From Denitratimonas yunnanensis (SeqCode) (GTDB lineage Bacteria; Pseudomonadota; Gammaproteobacteria; Xanthomonadales; Xanthomonadaceae): a stretch of 64,000 nt of DNA. Location: NCBI GenBank assembly GCA_026410415.1, contig JAPMLR010000010.1:26751-90750 (forward strand), written 5' to 3'. Position numbers and translations under genes: made by a program. Shown here one piece after another: positions 21,196 through 29,743 of the stretch (positions are counted from its first letter, which is position 1; every line of letters starts with the position of its first letter). The notes under the pieces were generated by a model. That model had not been told where the DNA came from. It was given only the letters and a program-made list of their open reading frames with translations, and searched no databases.

Positions 21196-22951
21196 AATCG
21201 CCGGCATGCAGGAACAGTTCGCCGATGTCGCGGGCGAGCTGGTACGGCGACGGCGCATCGCGATTGGTCAGCACCGCCACCGTCAGGCGGTGCTGCGGCC
21301 AACGCACCATCGCGTTGCGGAAACCGATGCTTTCTCCCGTGTGCCAGACCCGGCTGCCATCGCCCGTCACACGCCAACCGAAACCGTAGTGGTACGGCGT
21401 CGATTCCAATTCGTCGCCGGCACGGACATGCGGTGCGAAGGCCAGCACCCGACTCGCCTCGCCGAGCAAGCGGTCGTCGTACAGGGCCGCATCCCAGCGG
21501 GCGAGATCGTCGATGTTCGAGTAAATCCCGCCATCGCCCAGCACCGCGCTGGTGGAACTCTGATCGGTGAATTGCCACGTCGTGCCGTCTTGGCTGTAGC
21601 CGAAGGCACGGTTCGGCACCTCCGGTCCGCCATCCACACGTGCCAGCGTGTCGTGCATGCCCAGCGGGGCGAAGATGCGCTGTTGCAGGAACGCGGGAAA
21701 GTCGATCCCGGATGCACGCTCCACCACCAGCGCCAGCAGCGCGTAGCCGGTGTTGCTGTAGCGGTACTGGCTGCCGGGCGGAAACAGCAGCGCGTGGTGT
21801 GATTCGAGCAACGCGAGAATGCCTGCATCGCGGATCTGGCCGACGTAGTTCGGCCCCATCAGGTCTTCGTAATCGGGCAGCCCCGAGGTGTGCGTGAGCA
21901 GGTGCCGCAGCGTGATGTCGTCCGCCACGGACGGCAGGGACGGCAACCAGCGCCGCACCGGGTCGTCGATCGCCAACGCGTCGTCCTGCGCGAGCAGCAG
22001 AATCGCGGTCGCGGTGAACTGCTTGCTCACCGATGCCAGGCGATAGTTCGTGGCCGGACCGGCTTCGACATCGGCGGCCAGATCGCTTCGTCCAACGCTC
22101 CGACGCACCAGCGGCACGCCGTCCTTGAGCACCAGCAGCGAGAGGCCAGGGGCCGTGCCATCGTAGGGCTGGAGCCATCGTTCGATCAGGGCATGCGGCG
22201 TGTCGTTGGCGTCGTAGGTCACGGGAACGTCGTAGTAAGTGAGTGCATCGGGTTCGGGATCGAGGCGGAAGTGCCACCACTCTTCCGGCAAATTGACGAA
22301 GCCTTCGGCAGCCATCGCATCACGCAACAGGAAACGGTTGGCGCGTTGCCCCGGCGTCACTTCATCCGATTCGGTATGCGCGCGGGTGCCGAAGAAATCG
22401 TAATCGGTGCCCATGTCCAGCGGTGAACATGCATTGCCCTGCGCATCGCATTGCAGCAGCGTCAGATCGACCGTACTGCCCCGGCTGTGGCCGGATTGCG
22501 GCGCGATGTACACGCCACGCAGCGATGCTTTGTCCAATCGAGGGTAATGCGTGGCCTGCGTGCGAAGATCGCCAGCGTCATCCAGCCAGCGCATGAAATG
22601 AGCCACTGCGCGGGCCGGACGATAACAGTCGTGGATCCGAAGGCGTCGGTGCTTCTGGCGCAGCGCGGTTTCCACCCGCTGCAGCGCTTCGGCGGCCTCG
22701 CGCTTGAGCCAGCAGCGCGGGGCCTCGTAGCCATCCACCGGAGCGCCGACGAAGTTGTTGCTGCCGAAGTAGCGGATGTCCTGCGACAGGTCGGGAACCA
22801 GCGAACGGATGTCCAGCATGCCGGCCTGTTCGAAGGTGACGGCATCGGACAGGCGAGGTGCAGCATGGGCCGCCTCGGATGTCGCGCCCAGGGCCAGTAC
22901 CAGCAGAAGCGATGCATGAACGGGCAAGCGACGCGCGTGACGACGGATCAT
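21194..22951 (-). CDS. Fusion: VanX-type D-Ala-D-Ala dipeptidase + serine beta-lactamase-like hydrolase
   Basis: The start is ATG 22951, giving a signal peptide (about 1-31) and 585 residues. Residues about 40-240 are an M15D dipeptidase: SGHSRGSTVD supplies zinc ligands H155 and D162, and LPEEWWH supplies E224 and H227. Residues about 255-585 are a class C/Pbp4*-like serine hydrolase with SVSK (S307, K310), YSN (Y398-N400) and HTG (537-539). Both domains look catalytically complete. VanX enzymes cleave D-Ala-D-Ala, and the second fold acts on D-amino-acid peptides, peptidoglycan or esters. The protein is probably periplasmic and either recycles cell-wall stem peptides or attacks foreign ones. 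It is divergent from a two-gene ABC transporter. Confidence 0.88.
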   Translation of the reverse strand: MIRRHARRLPVHASLLLVLALGATSEAAHAAPRLSDAVTFEQAGMLDIRSLVPDLSQDIRYFGSNNFVGAPVDGYEAPRCWLKREAAEALQRVETALRQKHRRLRIHDCYRPARAVAHFMRWLDDAGDLRTQATHYPRLDKASLRGVYIAPQSGHSRGSTVDLTLLQCDAQGNACSPLDMGTDYDFFGTRAHTESDEVTPGQRANRFLLRDAMAAEGFVNLPEEWWHFRLDPEPDALTYYDVPVTYDANDTPHALIERWLQPYDGTAPGLSLLVLKDGVPLVRRSVGRSDLAADVEAGPATNYRLASVSKQFTATAILLLAQDDALAIDDPVRRWLPSLPSVADDITLRHLLTHTSGLPDYEDLMGPNYVGQIRDAGILALLESHHALLFPPGSQYRYSNTGYALLALVVERASGIDFPAFLQQRIFAPLGMHDTLARVDGGPEVPNRAFGYSQDGTTWQFTDQSSTSAVLGDGGIYSNIDDLARWDAALYDDRLLGEASRVLAFAPHVRAGDELESTPYHYGFGWRVTGDGSRVWHTGESIGFRNAMVRWPQHRLTVAVLTNRDAPSPYQLARDIGELFLHAGD

Positions 22952-23107
22952 TGCGGCTCCGGATCGGGACCAACGGGTGGTTCGATTGTAGCCAGCTGCC
23001 GGATGCCTGCCGCCATTCCGTTCCCTTGATGCCAGTCCGCATCGGTGTACTCGTGTCATCGCAACGGCGGGAACCAGTCGCATCCTGGCCGGTCTGCATC
23101 GGTCCGG

Positions 23108-24217
23108 ATGAAACACCCTCACTTCAACCCCTATTTCGCATTACGCCGATTCGCATGGCGCAACCGCATCGCGCGTTGGCGTCACGCCCCGGGTGAAACC
23201 CTGTTCCACGCGGCGATCTGGTCGGCGCTGTTGATGCTGGCCGGATTCGCGCTGCACGCGTTGAGTGCGCGTCGCGACTTGGCCGATGCGCTGTTCGCGC
23301 TGATGCAATCGGCACCATGGGCGTGGTTGCTCGCCTGGGGTGGCCTGATCGCGATGCAGGTGCGTCTGAGCTCGCAGGATTGGCAACAACGTGATGCCCG
23401 CGGCTGGCTGGCAACACTGCCCGTCGCGGCACGGATGCGGGCGCGCGAACACCTCCGGCGGCTGTTGTGCACCGCGACGCCTCACGGGATCGCCGCCATC
23501 TGGCTGGCCGTATACCTGCGCCTGCCATGGGAGGCCCGGGGATGGCTCGCCGTGATGCTGGCCATGGCGACGGCCACGGGCGCACTGTGGTCACGCCGGC
23601 AGCGAAAGCAAGCGACGCGGCAGAGACCGAAGTCACGGGCTTTCGCCGACGTGCCATTGCCGTCGCAGGCGGGTCGTGGCTGCCTGTGGCGGTGGCAAGT
23701 GCGCGCCTCGCTCGTGGGCTTCGGTCCGCGCGCATTGCGCCAGGGGCTTTGGATGCTGTTGCTCATTCCTGTCGGCACGAGTGCATTCGCAGCGGCAATG
23801 GCACTCGCGGCGGGCCTGGCGCTCGCGGCATCCATCGCGGCGTGGCGCCATTGCCTCGATGTGCTGGTTCAGGCCGAACGCTGGCTCGGGCCGCAACCGT
23901 CGCCACCACGCTTCTGGTTGTACGGAATGGTCGTGCCGATGACCTTGGCATCCACCGGTGCCGCGGCCACAGGCCTCACCTTGGCCGCACTGGGAGCCGC
24001 ACGGATGGCACCGTGGCTCGCCCTGGCACTGGTGGCGCTGGCCTTGCTGCAGGTGGCCTGTGCTCTGGCGTGGCGCCGCACGCCTTCCCGCACCGTGTTG
24101 TCGACGACGCTGCACGTGACCCTGCTCGGCGCGGCGTGGCAGGCGTTTCCACCGCTGGCGGCAGTGCTGTGGGTGCTGATGTGTCTGCGCCTGCTCAAAC
24201 GAGGAGTGACCCCATGA
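23108..24217 (+). CDS. ABC transporter-associated integral membrane protein (369 aa)
   Basis: The start is ATG 23108. The protein is hydrophobic with about eight to ten transmembrane segments, including LIMLAGFALHALSA-, WLLAWGGLIAMQV-, LWMLLLIPVGTSAFAAAMALA- and MVVPMTLASTGAAATGLTLAAL-like stretches. A basic cytosolic loop lies at about residues 165-200. It overlaps the downstream ABC ATPase by ATGA, so it is most likely the permease of a two-gene exporter, though its sequence is not a standard ABC-2 permease. The substrate is unknown. It is divergent from the VanX fusion gene with 156 bases between. Confidence 0.72.
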   Translation: MKHPHFNPYFALRRFAWRNRIARWRHAPGETLFHAAIWSALLMLAGFALHALSARRDLADALFALMQSAPWAWLLAWGGLIAMQVRLSSQDWQQRDARGWLATLPVAARMRAREHLRRLLCTATPHGIAAIWLAVYLRLPWEARGWLAVMLAMATATGALWSRRQRKQATRQRPKSRAFADVPLPSQAGRGCLWRWQVRASLVGFGPRALRQGLWMLLLIPVGTSAFAAAMALAAGLALAASIAAWRHCLDVLVQAERWLGPQPSPPRFWLYGMVVPMTLASTGAAATGLTLAALGAARMAPWLALALVALALLQVACALAWRRTPSRTVLSTTLHVTLLGAAWQAFPPLAAVLWVLMCLRLLKRGVTP

Positions 24218-24942
24218 CGCCCCTGCTCTCGCTGCACGCGGTGCATCTTTCCTACGGCGCGATGCCTGTGCTGCGCGGCGTCGATTTCTCGATGCAGGCG
24301 GGCGAACTGGTGGGTCTGATCGGACCGAATGGCTCGGGCAAGAGCAGCCTGCTGCGCGCCTGCACCGGGCGGGTGCCCTGCACGGGTCATCTCGCCATCC
24401 ACGGTATCGACCCGCGTACGGATCCGATCGCGGCGCGCATGCAACTTGGATACGCGGTCGATCCGGCCACACTGCCGGACGTCCTGCGCGGGCGCCAGTG
24501 CATCGAACTGGTGGCCAGCATTCGCCAGCTCGACACGCTGGCGATCGATCAGGCCGAGGCACTGGCGAACGCACTCGACCTGATGCCCTGGCTGGACCAC
24601 GACGTGGGCAGCTACTCGCTCGGCACACGGCAGAAGCTGGCGGTGGTACTCGCCTTGCTCGGCTCGCCGCCACTGTTGCTGCTGGACGAGGTTCTGAACG
24701 GACTCGATCCCCTGGCCGCATTCACGCTCAAGCGCATCCTGCGCGAACGCGCCGACGCCGGCAGCGCGGTGCTGCTTGCCACCCATGGCCTCAACGTGGC
24801 CGAACATTTCCTCGATCGGGCGGTGCTGTTGCTCGATGGCCGCATTGCGGCCGATTGGCCGCGTGCCGAGCTCGACCGCCTGCGACGCGCCGAAGGCGGT
24901 CTGGAAGCGGCAGTAGTGGAACGTCTGCGCGCGCTGCGCTGA
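24214..24942 (+). CDS. ABC transporter ATP-binding protein (242 aa)
   Basis: A compact ABC ATPase with a Walker A motif (GPNGSGKSS, about residues 37-45), a Walker B (LLLLDEVLNGLDP) and an H-loop (LLATHGL). The signature is degenerate (SYSLGTRQKLAVVLALL instead of LSGGQ), as in many ABC-2 type exporters of the CcmA/NatA group. Its ATG overlaps the permease stop. It converges with uppP, with a single base between the stop codons. Confidence 0.93.
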   Translation: MTPLLSLHAVHLSYGAMPVLRGVDFSMQAGELVGLIGPNGSGKSSLLRACTGRVPCTGHLAIHGIDPRTDPIAARMQLGYAVDPATLPDVLRGRQCIELVASIRQLDTLAIDQAEALANALDLMPWLDHDVGSYSLGTRQKLAVVLALLGSPPLLLLDEVLNGLDPLAAFTLKRILRERADAGSAVLLATHGLNVAEHFLDRAVLLLDGRIAADWPRAELDRLRRAEGGLEAAVVERLRALR

Positions 24943-24943
24943 T

Positions 24944-25774
24944 TCAGAGGAAGTACCAACCCAGCACGAACACGCCCAGCAACACCCGATACAGCACGAA
25001 CGGCCCGGTACCGATGCGCCGGATGACGCCAAGGAAGAAATGGATCACGAACCAACCGGCGACCGCCGCGATGGCGGCACCGAGCAGCATGTCGCCGATG
25101 CCGGCCAACGGTGCGTGGCGCGTTTCCCACACCGCATGCGCGGTGGCCAGCACCATCACCGGGATCGACAGAAGGAACGAAAAGCGCGCGGCGCGGGCGC
25201 GGTCGAGTCCGAGAAACAGGCCGGCCGTCATTGTCGCGCCGGAGCGCGACACGCCCGGCATCAATGCCAACGCTTGCGCGCAACCGATCAGCACCGCCCG
25301 CGGCAACGTCAGCCGGTTGAATTCTTCGCCGACATTGGCCGCCGTGGAAGCGTCTGGCGAGGTCCGCCGCGAGCGCCGGTCGGCCAGCCACAACAGCACG
25401 CCGAACACGATCAGATTGACGGCAATGAACACCGGATGGCGCATCACCATCGCGCCGGCATCGCCCAACGCCAGGCCCGCCAGGCCCGCCGGAATCGTCG
25501 CCAGCGTGATTCCCGATGCCAGCCTCTGCGTTGGCGTGAAACGCTGACCCGGACGCCATGCCAATGTCTCGCGCACCAGTTCCCACACATCGCGGCGGAA
25601 ATACACCAGCACCGCCAGCAGCGTGCCGAAGTGCAGGGCCAGATCGAAACTCAGGCCCTGGTAGTCCCAGCCGAACAGCTCGCTCGCGAGCACCAGATGC
25701 CCGGAGCTGGAGATCGGCAGGAACTCGGTCAGCGCCTGAAGCAGCGCCAGGATCAGGATGTGGAGAAAATCCAT
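24944..25774 (-). CDS. uppP: Undecaprenyl-diphosphate phosphatase
   Basis: The start at ATG 25774 gives MDFLHILILALLQALTEFLPISSSGHL, the canonical BacA/UppP N-terminus, and 276 residues. The second signature is MPGVSRSGATMTAGL. The polytopic membrane enzyme dephosphorylates undecaprenyl pyrophosphate to regenerate the lipid carrier for peptidoglycan and O-antigen, and confers bacitracin tolerance. A 72-residue membrane protein gene ends 7 bases upstream on the same strand. Confidence 0.97.
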   Translation of the reverse strand: MDFLHILILALLQALTEFLPISSSGHLVLASELFGWDYQGLSFDLALHFGTLLAVLVYFRRDVWELVRETLAWRPGQRFTPTQRLASGITLATIPAGLAGLALGDAGAMVMRHPVFIAVNLIVFGVLLWLADRRSRRTSPDASTAANVGEEFNRLTLPRAVLIGCAQALALMPGVSRSGATMTAGLFLGLDRARAARFSFLLSIPVMVLATAHAVWETRHAPLAGIGDMLLGAAIAAVAGWFVIHFFLGVIRRIGTGPFVLYRVLLGVFVLGWYFL

Positions 25775-25781
25775 CGGAATG

Positions 25782-26000
25782 TCAGGTGTCGTTCGAGTGG
25801 GATCGGTCGGCGATGTCGAGCACAACCGATCCGGCATGGCACAGTGGAATACAGGCCAATCCCGCCGCCAGCGGCGGCAGCGTGGCAGCGCCCCTCACCC
25901 GCGCAAATCCGGCGACGGGAATCATCATCGCCCACCACCCCAAGGTGAAAAGTCCCACGATCACGCGACCCACGATGCAATTGCGCGTTACCGCCGTCAT
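25782..26000 (-). CDS. Small inner-membrane protein (72 aa), coupled to PEBP gene
   Basis: The ATG at 26000 overlaps the stop of the upstream PEBP gene by four bases. The product has two hydrophobic segments (VGRVIVGLFTLGWWAMMIPVAG, about 9-30, and ATLPPLAAGLACIPLCHAGSVVLDI, about 38-62), hence a probable two-helix hairpin. No family is recognised. Position between a PEBP gene and uppP, all on one strand with tight spacing, supports it being a real gene. Confidence 0.55.
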   Translation of the reverse strand: MTAVTRNCIVGRVIVGLFTLGWWAMMIPVAGFARVRGAATLPPLAAGLACIPLCHAGSVVLDIADRSHSNDT

Positions 26001-26632
26001 GCCATGGCCACGGCTGGATTGAGGCTGTAGGTGCCGTAAACCAAGGCTTCGGCCAACACATGGCCGTGAATGGCAGCGAGCACCTGCGCCGCGGTGAAGC
26101 CGTCGGGCAGATCGAGCCTGGGCACGTCGAGCGCGAACAAACGGAAGAAGTAACGGTGCGGAATGGCGTCGTTGAACGGCGGGCACGGACCGTCGTAGCC
26201 GTGGTACTGACCGGCCATGTCGGCGTCACCGGCAAACCAGCCGGTGTAGTCGTTCACGCCCTGACGCGCACCGCCCGGCCCGGCAGCGGCCGGTTTGCCC
26301 CGTACGGTGATGCCATCGGACAGCGCGCCTGCAGCAATCTCGCGCAGATCGGCTGGGAGATCGATCATCACCCAATGCACGAATTCGGCCCGCGGCAAGT
26401 CGGCCGGCACGGTACGGCCGGGCTGGTTCACGTCGTCCGGGCGCGTGGGCGCATCCGGATCAATGCAAAGCAGTGCGAACGATGCCGTTCCCTCCGGCAC
26501 CGCGTCCCACGCCAGATGCGGATTGCGGTTGGCCGAGAGCACGCACGGTTCGCCCGCATCTCCACGCCGCCCGAAGGCGACCTCGGCAGGAATGGGGCCA
26601 CGATGGATGAAGCTGTTGCTGTGGATTTTCAT
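25997..26632 (-). CDS. YbhB/YbcL family Raf kinase inhibitor-like (PEBP) protein
   Basis: The start at ATG 26632 gives MKIHSNSFIHRGPIPAEVAFG and 211 residues; 15 upstream codons are unlikely. The motifs NRNPHLAWDAVPEGTASFALLCIDPDAP, EFVHWVMIDLP and GYDGPCPPFNDAIPHRYFFRLFALD form the PEBP ligand pocket (DPDxP and GPCPP). Bacterial members are cytosolic or periplasmic with poorly defined roles; no signal peptide is present here. It is coupled to a small membrane protein and lies upstream of uppP. Confidence 0.93.
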   Translation of the reverse strand: MKIHSNSFIHRGPIPAEVAFGRRGDAGEPCVLSANRNPHLAWDAVPEGTASFALLCIDPDAPTRPDDVNQPGRTVPADLPRAEFVHWVMIDLPADLREIAAGALSDGITVRGKPAAAGPGGARQGVNDYTGWFAGDADMAGQYHGYDGPCPPFNDAIPHRYFFRLFALDVPRLDLPDGFTAAQVLAAIHGHVLAEALVYGTYSLNPAVAMA

Positions 26633-26713
26633 CGGGGAAGACTCCGATTCGGACGAAGGCGCATAGGGTATCGGCATTGTGTCCGCGATATGCCAGCTTG
26701 CTCCGCGATCGCC

Positions 26714-27724
26714 TCAGGCTGACGGGGTCGCGTCACAGGCTTCCGCCAATCGCGCCACGATCCAGGATTCGGCGAAGCCGGTGAGGCGATAGTCCTGGAG
26801 AAACCCGCAGTGACCGCCGAATGCCGCAATTTGCAGCAGCGCGTTCGGGGGAAGCTTCAAGGCGCGGAAGTCATCGACCGGGATGATCGGATCGTCGGCG
26901 GCCGTGAGGATGCTGACCGGCACTTTCAGGCCGGCAAGACGGTCACCCACCAGCGAGTAGCCATCCAGATAGGCATCCAGGGTGCCGAAATCGGTGTGGC
27001 GTTCCACCAGCACGCGTGTCAGGGTGCGCACGCCACCACACAGGTCGCCCGAGTCGAAATGGAATCGGTCCGGGTAGAGCGCCTGTTTGCGGCGCAGTGA
27101 TCGCCCCCACTTGCGCATGAAGTACTGCTGATAGAACCACGGCGCCTGTTCGATCGCGGCCAACCCGGCGTGCGGACTGACCACTGGACAGACCGCCACC
27201 GCATGCGACAGGTCGAGCCCGGCTTCCGGCGCGCGCAGGGCAACCCGCAAGGCGAAGTTGCCGCCGAGCGAGTAGCCCGCCACGCACAACGTCCGATGCG
27301 GCACCCGGCGGGCAAGATCCGCCATGCCACCCACCACCTCGTCGATCAGGCAGGAATGAAAAAGGCCCGGGTTGAGCGCGTGGGTATCGCCATGATCGCG
27401 AAAGTGCAAGCGAAACACATCGAAGCCGGCCGCCAGCAGGCGCGCACCGGTGTGAAGCACGTAGTTGGAATCGACTCGACCTTCCCAGCCGTGCAGCAGC
27501 ACCGCCAGCGAACGGGCTTGCGGCAGCGCCGACTGACGGGTGAGAAACCCCTGCAGGCGTACTCCGTCACCACAATCCAGGATCAGTTCCTGCGCATTGC
27601 GCTCCAGTTGCGCGGCGGCACGGCGTGCCGCGAGCTTGCGCAAGCGACTGGACGCCAGCACCGACTGCACATGCCGGTTGCGCAGCAGCGGCGGTGGCTG
27701 GAACGTCGCCGGATCGAGCGTCAT
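26714..27724 (-). CDS. YheT family alpha/beta hydrolase
   Basis: The 336-residue protein has the YheT pattern: FQPPPLLRNRHVQSVLAS at the N-terminus, HGWEGRVDSNYVLHTGARLLAAGFDVFRLHFRDHGDTH, the nucleophile elbow GYSLGGN, the acid in ILTAADDPIIPVDDF and a late His in FGGHCGFL. Members are cytosolic carboxylesterases of uncertain substrate, often close to lipid genes. Its start overlaps the plsC stop by four bases, so it follows the acyltransferase in one operon. Confidence 0.93.
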   Translation of the reverse strand: MTLDPATFQPPPLLRNRHVQSVLASSRLRKLAARRAAAQLERNAQELILDCGDGVRLQGFLTRQSALPQARSLAVLLHGWEGRVDSNYVLHTGARLLAAGFDVFRLHFRDHGDTHALNPGLFHSCLIDEVVGGMADLARRVPHRTLCVAGYSLGGNFALRVALRAPEAGLDLSHAVAVCPVVSPHAGLAAIEQAPWFYQQYFMRKWGRSLRRKQALYPDRFHFDSGDLCGGVRTLTRVLVERHTDFGTLDAYLDGYSLVGDRLAGLKVPVSILTAADDPIIPVDDFRALKLPPNALLQIAAFGGHCGFLQDYRLTGFAESWIVARLAEACDATPSA

Positions 27725-28491
27725 GAAACCATCGCCTCGACGATGCGCTCACGCGCCTGTTCGGCCACGCGGCGGCGGCCTTCCTCGCCGGGATGGATCG
27801 GCGCGAGGAAATGCACTTCGGCCACGCGCGACGGCTCGCCGAGCAGACGCAGGAAGTTCTGCAGGAAGTTTTCCCCAGGCTGGAACGCCACGACGGTCTG
27901 TGCGTTGCCACCCAGCCCGTAGCGCAGTGCCACCGGCTGCACCGGCACCTGGGCCTCGAACGCCGCCTGGAAGATGCGGGCGTGGAAGGTGCGCACGCTG
28001 TCGCCATCGGTGGTGCCGCCCTCGGGAAACACGCCCACGCCCTGGCCGGCATCGAGACGCCCGACCATCATGTCGAGCACGCCGTTGAGCGACGCATTGC
28101 TGCCACGCTGGTGGTAGATCGTGCCGCCACGGCTGGCGAGCCAGCCGAGCAGCGGCCAGCGCCCGATCTCGGCCTTGGCAACGAAGCCGACGGCGGTCTG
28201 GCTGTGCACCAATTCGATGTCGATCCACGACACATGGTTGGCGACGAGAAGGTGTCCGCCACGCAGCGGTTGCCCGATCCGGCGGACGCGAAACCCGAAG
28301 ATGCGCATGAGGCCGCCAGACCACCATCGGATGGCGCGGTGATCCACGCGCTCGCCATCGAGCGTCCAGCGCGCGGTATGGCGGTTGATCAATGCCAGCG
28401 TCACGGGCAGGCCGAACGCGATGTGCAGCAGCAGCAGCGGTACGCGCAGGGCGTACCGTACAGGCCGCATCAGATCGCGTTGCTTCGGCAC
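27721..28491 (-). CDS. 1-acyl-sn-glycerol-3-phosphate acyltransferase family (PlsC)
   Basis: The acyltransferase motifs are NHVSWID (H-x4-D), FVAKAEIGRWPLLGWL and FPEGGTTDGDSV. An N-terminal hydrophobic segment (RVPLLLLHIAFGLPVTLALIN) anchors it to the inner membrane. It transfers an acyl chain to lysophosphatidic acid, or a related acceptor. GTG 28491 is chosen because GAGG lies five bases upstream; ATG 28470 (MRPVRYALRVP) is the alternative and would give 249 residues. It is followed by yheT with a four-base overlap. Confidence 0.88.
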   Translation of the reverse strand: MPKQRDLMRPVRYALRVPLLLLHIAFGLPVTLALINRHTARWTLDGERVDHRAIRWWSGGLMRIFGFRVRRIGQPLRGGHLLVANHVSWIDIELVHSQTAVGFVAKAEIGRWPLLGWLASRGGTIYHQRGSNASLNGVLDMMVGRLDAGQGVGVFPEGGTTDGDSVRTFHARIFQAAFEAQVPVQPVALRYGLGGNAQTVVAFQPGENFLQNFLRLLGEPSRVAEVHFLAPIHPGEEGRRRVAEQARERIVEAMVS

Positions 28492-28613
28492 GGATACCTC
28501 GGGATGCACGCTCGGGACAAGTGCTGCCAGCTTATGCGGGCCGCTCGGATCGGTGCAGTCTATCCAATTGGCTGCGTGGATGCTGCGTCGCAGCACCCAC
28601 GTGCGCCGGCGGT

Positions 28614-29045
28614 TCAGCCGCGGCGCGGGACCACCGCCAGTGTCAGACGCGATACGCACACCAATCGCCCGGCTTCATCCTCGATACGGATGTCCCAGAC
28701 CTGCGTGTTGCGCCCGATATGCAGCGGTCGGGCGGTGCCGATGACCATGCCTTCGGTCACCGAACGGATGTGATTGGCGGAAATCTCCAATCCCACCGCC
28801 ATCGAGATGGCGGGATCCAGACACAGGTTTCCGGCCAGACTGCCGAGGGTTTCCGCCAGCGCCACCGACGCGCCGCCATGCAACAACCCAAACGGCTGAT
28901 GGGTGCGGGAATCGACCGGCATCGTGCCACGCAGGAAGTCCTCGCCCTGCTCGATGATCCGGATACCCAGATGTTCGACCAGCGAATCGCGCCCACTGGC
29001 ATTGAGCGCCTCCAGCGGCGCGCGCTGAATGAACGGACCTGCCAT
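28614..29045 (-). CDS. PaaI/YdiI-type hotdog thioesterase
   Basis: The 143-residue protein is a hotdog-fold acyl-CoA thioesterase. SRTHQPFGLLHGGASVALAETLGSLAG carries the catalytic Glu, and NHIRSVTEGMVIGTARPLHIGRNTQVWDIRI is the family's second conserved block. It hydrolyses aromatic or 1,4-dihydroxy-2-naphthoyl-type CoA esters; the precise substrate is not evident. The ATG 29045 start is one base after the stop of the DUF1232 gene, so they are coupled, and it precedes plsC by 122 bases. Confidence 0.9.
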   Translation of the reverse strand: MAGPFIQRAPLEALNASGRDSLVEHLGIRIIEQGEDFLRGTMPVDSRTHQPFGLLHGGASVALAETLGSLAGNLCLDPAISMAVGLEISANHIRSVTEGMVIGTARPLHIGRNTQVWDIRIEDEAGRLVCVSRLTLAVVPRRG

Positions 29046-29046
29046 G

Positions 29047-29661
29047 TCAGCGGGTGCGGAAGATGCTCGGACGCCAGCTGGCCATCGCGTAGCTGCGCTT
29101 GCTGGCATAACCGCTGGAAGCACCGTAGCCCGTGCCGAAATCGCGTTCGCGGCGGCTGTGCATGCGGTTGATCAGTTCGTCGCGGCGCGACTCCAGCCAT
29201 TCGGCACGACCGACGCTGGCCGGATCCAGCCCCAAGCGACGGGATTCTGCTTCGCGGTAGTCGCAGAAATCGTCGTAGGCATCGATCTCGTGCTTGAGGT
29301 CGCGCACGCACAGCTCGATCATGATCGCATCGTCCAGATACCCGAGCACGGGGACCGAATCGGGGATCACATCGGATGGATCGGCAAAATAGACCAGCGC
29401 GGCCAGAACACGCTTGCGGTCTTCCTCCGGCAGGTGCCAGCCTTCGTCGCGCACCATTGCGATCAGGTTGTCGAGCTTGGTCAGGCGCTGGGCGATGAAG
29501 TCCGGCACCGGCGTCTTCTGCGCCTCGGTGAGCAGGGCCGCACCGGCAGCGATGACTTCTTCCGCACTCTTGTTTCCAGCCGCTTCCGTGGCGTTGCGCT
29601 GGGCCGCGACAAAGTGTTCGATGTCCTGATCGCTCAGCTCGAACGAGATGCTCAAAGGCAT
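29047..29661 (-). CDS. YkvA family protein (DUF1232)
   Basis: The product has 204 residues from ATG 29661, which has AGGA seven bases upstream; an ATG five codons earlier lacks a site. The DUF1232 core is LAALVYFADPSDVIPDSVPVLGYLDDAIMIELC (about 85-120), a hydrophobic segment that is often membrane-associated. An Arg/Ser-rich tail follows (ERDFGTGYGASSGYASKRSYAM). The function is unknown. It is transcribed with the downstream thioesterase. Confidence 0.85.
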   Translation of the reverse strand: MPLSISFELSDQDIEHFVAAQRNATEAAGNKSAEEVIAAGAALLTEAQKTPVPDFIAQRLTKLDNLIAMVRDEGWHLPEEDRKRVLAALVYFADPSDVIPDSVPVLGYLDDAIMIELCVRDLKHEIDAYDDFCDYREAESRRLGLDPASVGRAEWLESRRDELINRMHSRRERDFGTGYGASSGYASKRSYAMASWRPSIFRTR

Positions 29662-29743
29662 GGGTATGTCCTGCATGGTGGCCGGGAAAAGGCGCAGCCT
29701 AGCGAAGCCGGCGCGAGAGCGTCAAATACGTGAAAGGCAGGCA

